Assembly: GCA_033961575.1 (NCBI GenBank)
Contig: CM066740.1
Coordinates: forward strand, 63,247,213 to 63,311,212
DNA from: Aselliscus stoliczkanus
Lineage: Eukaryota; Chordata; Mammalia; Chiroptera; Hipposideridae
Direction of reading: 5' to 3'
DNA length: 64,000 nucleotides
A model generated the notes under the pieces. The model saw nothing but the letters and a program-made list of their open reading frames with translations, did not search any database and had not been told where the DNA came from. Shown piece after piece: positions 35,001-46,100 of the stretch (its first letter is position 1; the number at the start of each line of letters is the position of its first letter). Both the position numbers and the translations under genes were made by a program.

Positions 35001-35038
35001 TAAACAAACAAACAAACAAACAAACAAACAAACAAACC
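35001..35038. repeat. (AAAC)n microsatellite
   Basis: About nine AAAC units, lying between the two copies of the ~100-bp repeat. Confidence 0.95.
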
Positions 35039-35230
35039 TGACACTAGTCCCAACAGAAGAGAGCATTACCACGGTACTAAATGCTTTGAGACAATCAGAT
35101 CTTTTAAATCTCATACTTTGATCATAGGTTACCAAAAGAACACAAAATTAAAAACTACTATTCTATTGATATTAATCATCAATCGCTCTAGGAATGCATT
35201 CCATTTGAAAGGGATCACAGAGTCTGTTAT

Positions 35231-35328
35231 TTTGAAACCCAAACTGATCTGATTCCTATGTGCATGCCTTTTCTTGACTGCTGAGAAAAACTTCGTGTAT
35301 ACTTAAGAATCATTACATTCAAGTTTTA
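35231..35328. repeat. Diverged ~100-bp repeat, copy 2
   Basis: Same orientation as copy 1 at 33921-34020, 1.3 kb away, with the same order of shared blocks. Clearly older than the 56-bp pair at 15766/19386. Confidence 0.75.
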
Positions 35329-36133
35329 AAAAAGTTATTACGCATATTTTTATTTTCCAATAAATATGTCCTCTCAGATGTCTTTGTTTGTCTCAGAGCT
35401 AACCTTAGAATCATTTCAACTCATTTCTCCCCTCATGACAATAGTCTGCAATAATCATGTCACCTTGTCTCTTATTCCCTTATGATACATTTCAAAATAT
35501 CTGTTTTGGACGGTAATCATGTGAGGGTAGCTTGATATAACCATCATGTTACCTTCTAATTCTAAAATTTTGTCATTTTGCGCTTATATGGTTTTATCCC
35601 CAATGCTGATATATATTGTTCTCATTTCATATCTGGACCACCCTGCAATACGTTGTACCTATTCTCTGTTCTCTGCTCATCCAGACTGGTTGTGGTTTAT
35701 TACATCCTGTACCTTAACCAGCCATCTGCCCAAATGCCCACCTTCATCATGCCATCCTCACGCTGAAGTCTTCCTGGCTTTTTGATGCTGACATGATCAA
35801 GTCCAAACTTGTCATGAGTACTGGATTCAGTACTCTGCCATCTGACCATGATGAGTCTTTTCATCTTTATGACCTGCCACTTAGGCACATGAACTCTAAT
35901 TCCAATCAAAACAGACTACTAAACCTTTCAGACTCGGGTCCTGAATAAGACATTCCCATTGCCATGCTTTGCTCATGTAGAATGCCTTCTGTGTTTTTCT
36001 CAGCTGTTTGCATTCCATCTGTCTTTTACAACCCAGTTCAGATTGCATCTTCTTCATGCTCCTCTAATGCTCGAATGCTTTCTCCTTCTCCCACCTCAAT
36101 GCTCTCTCCATGGTAGGGTCTCCCTAACACTTA

Positions 36134-36660
36134 CTATATTTTGCCATGTATAACGTGCACTTTTTTGCCCACATTTATGAGGGAAGAGTAAGGATGCGCA
36201 TTACACATGTGTAGTACTAATTCTGTATCTATATAAAATTTTTAATTCTTTTATTTACACTTATGAGTTAAAAATGTAACTCTAGAAATCAATAACAATA
36301 TTTGTATGCAAAATAATACCCTGGGATACAATAATCAGTTTTGTTGAACTTAGGATGAATTTGCAATGATGAAGAGTTCTTCTTGGCCTTCTGTGATATG
36401 TATATCATAAATTTGTTATGGTACATAAAATTTCTTGTACCTTGTATCTGTTCCTGTGTTTTGTAATTATTTGTTACATAAAATTTCTTGTACCATACAT
36501 AATATGTTAAAAAGTAAATGCTAACATTCCTTTATAATGCAAAAAAATTTACCTAAATGTAAACAAATAAAAATTTGAATTAAAAAATTAAAATGAAAGA
36601 TTCTTTTCCTGACAGGTTGGGTGAAAAACGTGGGTGTGCATCATACACAGCAAAATATAG
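36134..36660. mobile_element. Nonautonomous TIR DNA transposon, TA target
   Basis: Ends are inverted: CTATATTTTGCCATGTATAA at the left and, on the minus strand, CTATATTTTGCTGTGTATGA at the right. Similarity continues inward into the CACTTTTTTGCCCAC / CACACCCACGTTTTTCACCC parts. TA dinucleotides flank both ends, which suggests a Tc1/mariner-type target. Inside, TACATAAAATTTCTTGTACC occurs twice (about 36423 and 36475), itself with inverted ends. At 527 bp it has no transposase sequence that I recognise. Family not identified. Confidence 0.75.
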
Positions 36661-39600
36661 TAATATCAATACCATTCACTTAAAAAAAATTAACAGAGGA
36701 AAAACTGACAAATATAATTGTATAAAGTATACAATGTGATCATTTGATATATATCTACATTATAGAATGACTACCAAGATCAAGATAATTAATATGATTT
36801 ACTTTTTAAAACCCTTTTTATTATGCAATACTTACTTTTGATTTCTTATGGTATATATTTGGTTTATTTCCAAAATGGTGATGAGAGGGCTTACAATAGA
36901 GACTACAGACAACAGCATACTAGTTGAAAAAGAAAGTGAAAATTCAAAACCATATGTGGGAGAGAATAAGGAACATAGGTAATGAAACTTAAAATCTTTT
37001 CCTGGCAGTCAGAGCCTCCCCCAGAAACCATTAGTTACCATTTGGCAATGACTTGCTCTTGTAATATTGTATGTGTGTGGTTTTAAACTTTTTATCAGTA
37101 TGTATCTTGTCTCATTAACTCTAATCTTTGTGATTGCTAGAACTTATTTTAGGAATCACCTTAGTAGTATGTAGGACAGTGTTTAGTTTAGCGTATGATA
37201 AGACTTTAATAAATGAATTGATTGATGGCTAATGTGATATCAGAATCATACATTTAAAGCTATTTTACTGATCTAGAAATTCCAAATAAGTACATAATAA
37301 ACATATGAGTGAAAATGTGAACATAAGAAGATGACATAGAAATCTTGAAGGGAGAATGAGGGGTCTGAAGCTGTGATCACTTTAATGAGAGGAAATTTTA
37401 AAAAGCATTCATAGCTTACTATTTTGGGATAAATATCTCATAAATGGTGCAGCAAACCTTTACTAAGGTAAGAAACGAATTTCATGGAACACATGGTATA
37501 GACTAATTCATGTCACTATCACCAGAGGAACAGGTGATGATACTCCTCCTTTTTGAAATATAAATTCATGAAACACCTAGCCCCTGGGCTTTTTGTTCCC
37601 TTCCCTAAACAGCTATTTTATGGGGCTGAGAGGATATTATGCAGACACACTATTCGGGGTTTAATGTCTTCTCCAACTCAGGTTATTTTTCTAACTTTGA
37701 TATAGGAACCTTTTCAAATGCAGGGAACACTCTAGACTGGTGCTGTCCAGTAGCGATTTCTGTGATGACAGAAAAGTTCTATGTCTGTGTTGTCCAATAG
37801 AGAAGGCACCAGCCTCATGCTGAGAACTCCAAATGTGACCAAGGAACTGAATTTTAGATTTTATTTAACATAAATTACCTGAAATTTAAATTTAAGTACT
37901 CATAGTGGCTAATGACTACAGAAGCAGACAGAACCACTTTACAGAGTTGCTGGCCTTTAGAACAGGACTTTCCTTACCTGATTTGGTACTTTAATGGTAG
38001 ATTCTTTATTATCACATACAGTTTTAAGCTACAATACATTAACAGGGAAGCTCTGGATGTCTTTATGTCATCAGGATAAAATGTATTATTTTCTGTCATG
38101 GTAACACGGAGAGGTACATCCTTGTTTCTGTCATTATGTTCATGCTTGGACTCAAAAAAAAAATTCTAAGCTAAGAGTCTCCATAGGGTGTGAACCCCCT
38201 TTCCGGCCTCTTGGCAGTGGGCAGTCTTTGGACTCTCCACAGGGCATCCTGAGTCCTGTTTAGGTGGGGCCTCAGAGTAAGCGAGCCTACCAAATTCTTC
38301 TCAAGGTGCATTTTTGTGACTGTCTTGTTTTGTTCACATTTCTGTGAGCAGGTGGGCGGGGTTTGCTCTCTCTAGGCCAGCAGGAGCCTGCTGTAACTCT
38401 TCCTCTTAATTTCTTTAATATGAGGATCCTCACACTTGCACTTTGAAATGCTATTTGGTAAACTGCTGTTTCCTCTGAGCCTGTTATGCCTTTTTTCCAT
38501 CTGCGTTGAAGTCTCTTTTCCCAGCGGGCCTTTCTTCCTCAGCTTAGTCATGCTGTGTGTGGAGACCCACAGCCACACTGCTGGCCTCTCTGACTCACCG
38601 AGCTTTGCTTGCTCCAGGAACCTCATTTGCTTTGCCATGGGACAACAGGGAGGCTCCGTGGAGCCAGCCTTTTCTGAAATCTGCCACTTTTCCTGGCATC
38701 CCTCCTTGTGTCCAAAGCCATATGAGAAGGGGGGAAAAGCAAAAATGCCCTTACCCCTTTTAAGGTAATGTTTTCAGTAAATAGTTTTTAGCAATTTTAA
38801 TTTTCCATTTATAAGCTACTTTTGTTATTGCTTCTGGCTAGTAGAAAACCTGCTAAGGTGCCAGCTTCCATTTTTCCTCCACCCGAGAGCCAAGAGAGTC
38901 AATTCGGACAGTTACATTTTCCTTCCAGTTACAGATTAAATCGTCCCCCTTTTTGAAATATATTATTCATAAATGTGAACAGTCTCTGCCCTGTAGCTCC
39001 TTCCATCCATGAATAAGAGGCTTGGTGGGCGGGAACTGCTCACATATCCCATTGGTTACTCTGGGATTGTACAGAACTGGGTCTTCACACTCGACCTTCC
39101 AGCCTAGGACTTCCCTTGGCCCTCCTGGCCTTGCAAAGCAAGCCCTCTGCCAAGGATGGCTTGGACCCACGACTTCACAGTCCAGATGGATTCAAACAAT
39201 AAATTCCTCTGACTTGATTTGCTGAAAGGGTCAAAGTTGAATAACATAGTGAAATACAAAACTGACCCCCAAGTGAGATCTAAGTTTGGCCAATAACCTG
39301 TTCAATTAACCTGTTTTAAATTTCACCAAGCACATCCTGAAAGTATCAAAAGGAACTCAACCTGAATGTCCCATTAGCTCAGGGCAGGCTGACTTTGGTA
39401 GTCACTAAAGAAGCAACCTTCCACACCTACCTAGAGGTGACTATGGGAGAAACCAAGAGGGGCACATTACTTTTGATTTTCTAAATTTGCTTAGCTGTGC
39501 ACAAATGCCATCTTTTTCCAGTTAAAATACCATAGATATAGATGTCAATATAGATATATATGTGTATATGCATTTGTGTAATCTGTCTTTAGTTGGAAGC

Positions 39601-40121
39601 ATTTATTCCCATTTTATTATTTTTAGGAAATCACTGCAGGTTGCTTAATTTTAGCTGAGGGAACTTGCCCACTCGTGTTCTGGCTTTCACCTTTGGCACA
39701 AGACCTTACAAAATGACCTTGCTGCTTTAATTCTATGTGCAGTGGGCACACCCTTCACTGGCCTTTCAACCTGGGAATGGAGAGAGGGTGACCTATAGCG
39801 TAACCATCTCACCCTTCCAAGGAGTGCGGGTCTGTCTGTTGCTGAGACCAGGGGTTCATTTGCCAGGAGAAGAGTGCAGTTGTATGAAACAAACTACAAA
39901 ACTCAAGTTAGCTAAATTTCAGCTGAACTACCCAGCAGGAGGGGGAAGGGGAGAGGAGCTATTTCTGACAACCACGGGAGCTCCCCCACATCCAGCCCAG
40001 AAAAAGGCGTGTGTGGCAAAGGTGGAGAAGGAAGCACCGGGTGCTTGCCGAGGACAGCTGTTCAGGCCCTGGCAGCGTCCCCTCGGGGGACATCCCTTCC
40101 TCGCTGGCCGCCTCACCTTAC

Positions 40122-40286
40122 CTTGACCACGTCGTCGTTGAGATGCTTGGGGTCGCGGTTGACCAGGTCAATCTCCTTTGTGTGCGCGTCGTACACTTGC
40201 TTCTCGTTCATTTCGTCTGCCATGGTCTTGTTGTTGGGCTTGTAGATGTTGCCCTGTTCCCGGATGGGAACAGTGTAGAGATGTCC
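40122..40286 (-). CDS. CAV1: Caveolin-1, coding exon 2 (residues 11-65)
   Basis: 165 bp, exactly 55 codons, with a CTCTGCAG acceptor and an AAG|GTAAGG donor on the minus strand; both flanking introns are phase 0. It encodes the cytosolic N-terminal region. This includes Tyr14, the Src-family phosphorylation site (context [11 protein letters not shown]), and Met32 (context [11 protein letters not shown]), the start of the shorter beta isoform. The block [20 protein letters not shown] follows, and the exon ends LNDDVVK before exon 3. Differences from human as I recall it are few: T31, M36 and N37. This exon is much more conserved than the second half of exon 3. Confidence 0.98.
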
Positions 40287-41634
40287 CTGCAGAGGGCGGA
40301 CGGCCAGGAGGGAGAGTGGCACCGGCGGTGGGAAGAAATTTTCAAAACGAAAAACAAGTGATCAGAAGTCAGCCAGGCGGCAGAACAAACCCCGAGGCTC
40401 AAAATCGAGCTAACCACTTCTGCAGCAGAGGCTCCGTGCGCAATCAACTCCTTGGCGCCGCAAGCTTTTTAAGAGGATCGGGGAGAGGACACCACACCCC
40501 TTTGTACCAGGCAGGGAGCGCCTGCCTCGCCCGCCCGCCGCCAGGGGTCAGGGCAAACCCCGCCGCGCAGTCCACCCCGGCCCCCGCCTAGCGCACGCTC
40601 GCCCTGCCCGCGGTACCCCGCAGAGACCCAGGCAGCCAGGGGGTGGGACCCGACCTCTGACCTCCTTCAGCCCCCTTCCCTCCCTCTGAGTGCTTCACCT
40701 GCTCCAGGTTCCTGTCCCTGAACCCCATTCCCCCTCTCTCCATAATCCTTCCAGCTTCATCCTTAAGATTCAACTTGAACTCCCGGACCCTTGGAGGGTC
40801 CTCATTTCGTTGCTCCCTGGCCGCGTCTCCCTAGCACCTGTGCCCTCTTTGTCCCTCCACAGCTCCCCCAACCCCTGTGGTGCTTACAATCTCTCAAGCC
40901 CCGTCCCTGGGCGGAGCCATGTGTCAGAGCCCCTAACCTCCCTAGAACGATTATCTCACCTGCACGACTCCCCGGACCCACCCTTAGGGCACTCCCAGGC
41001 TGCCGACCGTGGATGCACGGCGGCTGGCTTTGGGATGAGGGCCTGACTCCCGGCAGGAGGGTGGTTGGAAGGGGTGGTGGTAGTTGTGGGGAGGGAAATC
41101 CATCCTTTTCCAAACACCCCTGCCAGGCGCAGAGGTGCAGGAAGAGTGCTTGAGGTGGCCTAAGAGCTTTGGAAAGTGCGAACACCGCGCGCGCCGTCGC
41201 GGGGGCCAGCCAGTCCAGGCGCCTGGTAAGGAGTCGCTGGGGCAGTCCTCAAGATTGCGGGTGAATGACCTCCCACCCAGATCCATCTCCCCGCCTCCCA
41301 GCAAGCACCGGCCGGACCGTGGGAGTACTGCAGTAAGGCAGCACCTCGGACCCACCCAGAAACGCGTCCTGGGTCAGGGAAGCCCGACTTCTGGATCCCG
41401 AGCCCCCTTTCCCTCTAGCTTAACCGCGTTCCCGATAGGAAAACATAGAACATTCCTGCCTCCTCTTCGCCTCCCCGCCCAGACCCATTCCTCAGCAATG
41501 CCAGCGCCAGAGGAGTGCCCCGAAGTCGAGAGAGGGCTGGGGCAAGGAAAGCAGCCGGGATATTTGGAGTGGGAGATAGCAGAAGCAGGCACTCCTGGCG
41601 TGCCCGGGCCCGGCGCGCCCCCACCCGAGCCTAC
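40287..41634 (-). other. CAV1 intron 1
   Basis: 1.35 kb, GC-rich and largely inside the CpG island. Donor is GAG|GTAGGC, acceptor TCTGCAG. I see no exon in it. Several long open frames on both strands reflect base composition rather than coding. Confidence 0.9.
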
Positions 41635-41664
41635 CTCGGAGTCTACGTATTTGCCCCCAGACAT
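41635..41664 (-). CDS. CAV1: Caveolin-1, coding exon 1 (residues 1-10)
   Basis: Ten codons, MSGGKYVDSE, starting at the ATG at 41664-41662 in the context GCCAGCATGT (A at -3). It ends GAG|GTAGGC. The residues are identical to the usual mammalian start, and the short first coding exon is typical of CAV1. Joining exons 1-3 gives 10 + 55 + 113 = 178 residues, the normal length. This start makes the alpha isoform. Confidence 0.97.
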
Positions 41665-41960
41665 GCTGGCCCGTGGCTGGATGAAGGCTCGAGCAGATTT
41701 CCCTGGGCTGTGATTTAAGGGAACTGGGGAAGGAAGATCTTGTATTGTATGGGGGAAAAAAAAAAAAAAAGGCGCTGGCGGGGGGGGGGGGCGGGGGCGG
41801 GGGCTGGGAGGGTGCCTCCTGGCCGCGGGCCAAGGGTTTGTTCGGCTGGGGGTTGGCCGGGATGTGCGCTGAGCCGGGTCTGGGCACATCCCCGAGGTTC
41901 TGGCAGCAGAGGGCGAGGAGCGCCCGCAGGGGGCACAGGGCAGTGAGAAAGCGTTTCACC
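41665..41960 (-). promoter_or_regulatory. CAV1 5' UTR and proximal promoter
   Basis: Upstream of the ATG on the minus strand lie AGCCCAGGGAAATCTG, CAGTTCCCTTAAATCACAG, a 15-base poly(T), and then a pyrimidine run with CCGCCCCCGCCCCC (GC boxes, the Sp1-type motif). There is no clear TATA box. GC-box-driven, TATA-less transcription fits what is known of CAV1. The transcription start is not determinable here. Confidence 0.7.
41779..41812 (+). promoter_or_regulatory. G-tract with G-quadruplex potential
   Basis: Thirteen consecutive G, then CGGGGGCGGGGGCTGGGAGGG on the plus strand (the non-coding side of CAV1). This is more than four G-runs of three or more with short loops, next to a 15-base poly(A) at 41756-41770. 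Confidence 0.75.
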
Positions 41961-42000
41961 CACGCGGGGCTACTTAGGCGAGTATTGTAAACCCGGGGCA

Positions 42001-44838
42001 ACATTTTCCCAGCTAGGAACCGCTGAGAGGCGTCCTGGGGAGAGAGTCTTTTCTCAGTGCAGCATCCCAGCAGGGATGGCGAGTGGAGAGAGCCCAGCAC
42101 GGGAGCCCGAGCTTCAAGAATCCTGCGCGGTTCTAAGCCATGTTTTCCCATCGCCCATGTTCCATCGCTGCCTCAAGATACAGCTATCACTCCGTTTCAC
42201 AGCGGAAGAGATGAAAAATGGCTCGGGACCTTTAGATGCATTTCACATCTAAACACTAGGAAGAAATCTGTGTGGGGCGTGTATGGTGTGCTTTCGATGA
42301 CACTGGTTTACGTCTAGTCGGTGTGGATGGAAACTTGGAGGAAGCAGGCGTGCAGAATTGTACGTTTCCCAACGCCTTCTGAAATGTCTCCCAAATGATC
42401 TGAAATAAGAAATAAAAATATTAAACTTTTCTATAATTTTATTACTGATCTTTTCTGGAACAAAGGAAATTCATGCCAATGGATCAGGCCATCGTTACAA
42501 AACACATAAAATATTTACAAGTGTAGAAGTATTTCTCTGGAGTTTCAAGTTTACTAGAGATGATGTTTTTTGTTTTTTAAAAATATGCTTTTTAAATGAG
42601 CTGAGGGAGAGTTACCTTTTCTACTAATTGATTAGAATTCTAAAAATTGTTAGTAATTAGATAGTTTGTCTACTGAATTGGGGGCTCTTTCTTTATCTTA
42701 TTATAAAGTAGCACAAGATGAATTAAACAACAATCAGTCACTTTTACTTTGGGATTATAGTAAATCAGCAAATTCATTATCCAAAAGTGAAAAGGATTTT
42801 TTTTACTTAAGTTTCCATGTGCAATAAAAAGTCAAATTATGACTCGAAATAAAAAAGCTGGGAATATACCTAAAGGGAGACTTGTTACATTAAAAAAACT
42901 GGCAGCCTAGAAAAGGGAATGTGGGAAGGCAGGAAAGGAGGGGGAAAAGGAGAGAGGATGGAACCCTTAAAGCTGGTTATCTAGTTACAGAGATGACATG
43001 AAAGCATAAGAACTACAAAAGGCAGCCTATTATTTATAGCAAAGAGGAAATACAATAAAAAAAAATCAGTTTCATCTTCATGGCAGGGAGTAGGTCACAA
43101 ATGTTGGCATGACTTTAATTATGCTGGCTAAAGATTTTCCAAAGTTGGTTTTTTAAAACTTCATTTCTGCCAAATTATATTTCTAAATTCTTTGAATAAA
43201 TTGTGTGTTAACAAACATGATATGCTAGAAAAGGTGGTGTCAGGTTCTGTGTGTTGTATAATGCCCAGTCTAGCTCTAATGATTGCTAGAAGATTGTTGT
43301 TCATCTGACTGGTCCTTCATCAATGCTGGCTGCAAAGCATCTGGGGCTATGTTCTATGGAAAAATGTGGAAACGGTTTCCCATCTATTGTTATTCAGTCT
43401 TCAGCTGCAATGAGTAATCTTGACTGTGAAAAAGTCAACAGGAACAGGCAGAAAGCATGTCCTGCATTCCAGCAAGGAACTGACTTTCTGGGGAGGCCTG
43501 TGAGTGAATGCTTAACTAGTACTCAGAGGAAAGCAGCCTGGCTAAGAAGTCCATGTCCAAGCCCACTCACCAGCAGCACAGCAATCATAATGAGCAGTGA
43601 AGCGTTGTCAATGCCCAAATGAATTCCTAATGAGAGGAGAACCCACAGGTCTTCATTAACATGCCTCAACAAGAAGATGGCAGCAAGGAGAAACAGGTCT
43701 TAGTCTGGTTATCGCAGCTGAGAATTGGCTCAAACTTTATAGAACATAAATGTTGAAGAATATTGTTAGCATAGTGCAAGAATTGAAATGAATAAAAGAT
43801 GTAAAACTAATAAAATATTTTTTCTTTGATACCTATGCAGATAACTTTAGGCTTGGAGGCAAGTGAATAACTTTCTCCAAATCATTTACTAAAAAATGGG
43901 CACATGGCAACTCATTTGCCCTTTTTTTTTCTTTTTCTTTTTTTAAGAAGCAGTGTTACAGATCAGCTCCTATGTGTTACTAAAAATACAGAGCTAAAAG
44001 GGACACCGATCGTTCAAGCCAGCCATCTTTGAAATGAGAAAACTGAAGTGTAAATACATAGAAATGGTTTGTTCTTACAGTTTTGTGGGGTAATGAAGTG
44101 TTGATGGTTGGTAAATAATTGTAGTACCTTTAACAACTTAGGAGACATGGACTCCTAAGTGGTCTGGGGAGGGCCTGCTCAGGGCAAGATGGTGACGTTA
44201 GCTACCTTTTGTGTTCTCTCATTTCCTCTCTAAGCCTCCTTAATCCATGGCACAGCTTTCTCTGTCCCTTTCCACTACCATTCCCAGGTCCTTTTCCCAG
44301 GTCATCTTTGTACTCTCAGGTGACACCATCTAATTCCCATTTTAGGATTAGGAATCTAAAATGTGATCACTTATGATGATAACCAAGGTTTTAAGAAACA
44401 GGCATGTTTCCAACATTTTCCATCACTCAGAAGCTGAGGCTGCCCAAATGTGCCTTTGTTGATGAGTTCAGGAAAAAGAGTATAACTTAGATTACAAATG
44501 GGATTATCACTAGGTGTGGTATAAAAAAATTAATAACCAGTATGGCAGAGCCACCCAGCAGTCATTCCAGACTTGGATCCCAGCACTGGAGCTGTGCTGG
44601 CTGATTGCTGGCTCATTGGGAGGGTGGTGGCCCTTAGAAGAAGTGACAGGGGAGGGGCTTCAGAGAGTGACTATTTACATGCAAGTACACAAATGTCAAT
44701 AAGTTTACAATCTGTGTTCAGCTGAATATTTACCCTGATTATTACCATTACCACCTCTCACACCTGCCCCTATTCACCTTCGTTCACCAAATTCCATTTG
44801 GACCTTCTTCCCATACTTCTTCCATATTTTCCATTTTA
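42001..44838. other. CAV1 upstream intergenic DNA
   Basis: Past the CpG island the sequence becomes AT-rich. I see no gene and no clearly named repeat. Distal CAV1 regulatory elements may lie here but cannot be recognised from one sequence. Confidence 0.5.
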
Positions 44839-45902
44839 TGAGTTGTGATCAAAAGATATGGCGAATGTTTGAATTACAAAAAATTTATTACAGTAAAAGA
44901 CACATTGCCATTAATCCCTGTTGACTGGCAATAAAAGCTCTCCAAAATGATGCACAAAAGAAAAGGGTTTGTTTGGAGGAAGGAAAACAAAAAAGAAACT
45001 ACACCCCAGTGTGAGAAACTGCACTGCCTCCTTACAGGGGGTTCCTACCAGCCACCCACGCACAACTCCGGCAGAGAGTGCTCCAACCAGCCCCCCCACG
45101 TGGAGACATGGAGAGAGCTATTTCAAGATGGCGCTTACTATTTATATCATCGCTTCACCGGGAAGGTATCACAAAGTTAAACATGGATTCAGGGTTGCAG
45201 AGTTAACAAGGGGCCCAGCTGCACCCACAGTCCTTCCCATTCTATAGTCAAGCATCACAAAATGCCAGTTCACTTTTATCATCCCCTTCAAAATACTCCC
45301 TCAGTTGGAACAAATTCATACCGTCTTTCTTGCCACTTTCTGAAGCAGTTAAGGAAGTCCTCTTTTCTGAATATCTTTAGTTGTGCTGTTGTGGCAGCCT
45401 CGATGTCCTGAATCATTTTGACTTTGGGGAAGGGCCAGCAGTTGCATGTTGCCAGATCCAGTGCATAAGGTGAATGAAGATGCACCGTAATGTTTTTATT
45501 TGACAGAAATTGCCCTACCAGAAGTGATATGTGACACGGAGTGTTGTCATGATGGAAACTGCCCATTTCTCAGGTCTTTTTCTACACATGTCGTTTTATA
45601 AATATTCTAATAAGACTGTCTTCATGGTCACTGCCACAACACCATAAAATAATTTTAATACTTCCTGTGTTTCTTTAGTACTTTTTTGCAGTTTGAAAGA
45701 AAAATGCATGTTAATGCATTATTCATGATTCATGATTTATGTTACACTTTAAAACGCACCTTCTCTCTATCATAACTCACACCTGACTGACTGCACGGAA
45801 CAAGTTGAAACTTGTCACACTCTGTTACTAAGGTTCGATGCGCTGCTTTCTGTTTGATGGCACTTAGCAGCAGCATTCACCATAGTTTTTGATAACACCT
45901 TG
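44839..45902 (-). mobile_element. Mariner-type DNA transposon remnant
   Basis: Imperfect terminal inverted repeats of about 30 bp: TGAGTTGTGATCAAAAGATA at the left, CAAGGTGTTATCAAAAACTA on the minus strand at the right. TA flanks each end (44837-44838, 45903-45904), the mariner target. A transposase C-terminal remnant lies on the minus strand. At 1064 bp it is shorter than an intact mariner of about 1.3 kb. Confidence 0.9.
45288..45566 (-). pseudogene. Mariner transposase C-terminal remnant
   Basis: Open over 92 codons. It holds the second catalytic Asp in FHHDNTPCHISLLVGQFLS and the region of the third in PYALDLATCNCWPF, where the usual PCD is CN, so the last catalytic Asp is lost. The end FLNCFRKWQERRYEF matches the mariner C-terminal helix. 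The N-terminal half with the first Asp is not recognisable. Inactive. Confidence 0.85.
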
Positions 45903-46100
45903 TATACATGGAAAGATACTGCTTTCTAGAAGAAGGCTTGCCTCATCAGCTGATCACTTCTTATTTTGGTTCTGACTTGAAGACCCCACTGGAATCATCC
46001 TCAATTTGAGCCTTTCCATTTTTAGTATTTTAAATGATATTTTAAAATTTAGTTTCTTAAAAAAATTTAACAACTATTTCTATATTTTAAAAATCTTTCT

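Larger units (their letters stand above)
6408..40121 (-). other. CAV1 intron 2
   Basis: A 33.7 kb intron with donor GTAAGG at 40121-40116 and acceptor TTTTAG ending at 6408. It is phase 0, as expected for CAV1. A long second intron is also usual in this gene. It is filled with repeats and one processed pseudogene, listed separately. Stretches without an entry hold AT-rich sequence in which I see no exon; regulatory elements cannot be judged without alignment to other species. Confidence 0.9.
40040..42000. promoter_or_regulatory. CpG island over CAV1 exons 1-2 and promoter
   Basis: CpG density rises sharply from about 40040, with clusters such as CGTCGTCGTTG, CCGCCGCGCAG and GCGCGCGCCGTCGCGG, and falls after about 42000. 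It covers exon 2, intron 1, exon 1 and upstream sequence. The surrounding DNA is AT-rich and CpG-poor. CAV1 is known to have a CpG-island promoter. The exact borders are judged by eye. Confidence 0.8.

Noticed and set aside
40178..40591. 137-codon plus-strand frame over CAV1 exon 2
   Set aside because: Antisense shadow in GC-rich DNA.
41084..41713. A 209-codon open frame on the plus strand, antisense to CAV1 exon 1
   Set aside because: It lies in the CpG island where stop codons are rare by composition, has no recognisable domain, and is Pro/Gly/Arg-rich like other frames in the same DNA.
41492..42151. Open frame of 219 codons on the minus strand upstream of CAV1
   Set aside because: It reads through the poly(T)/C-rich promoter tract and across the exon 1 splice site; the real CAV1 start is a separate ATG with the known protein sequence.
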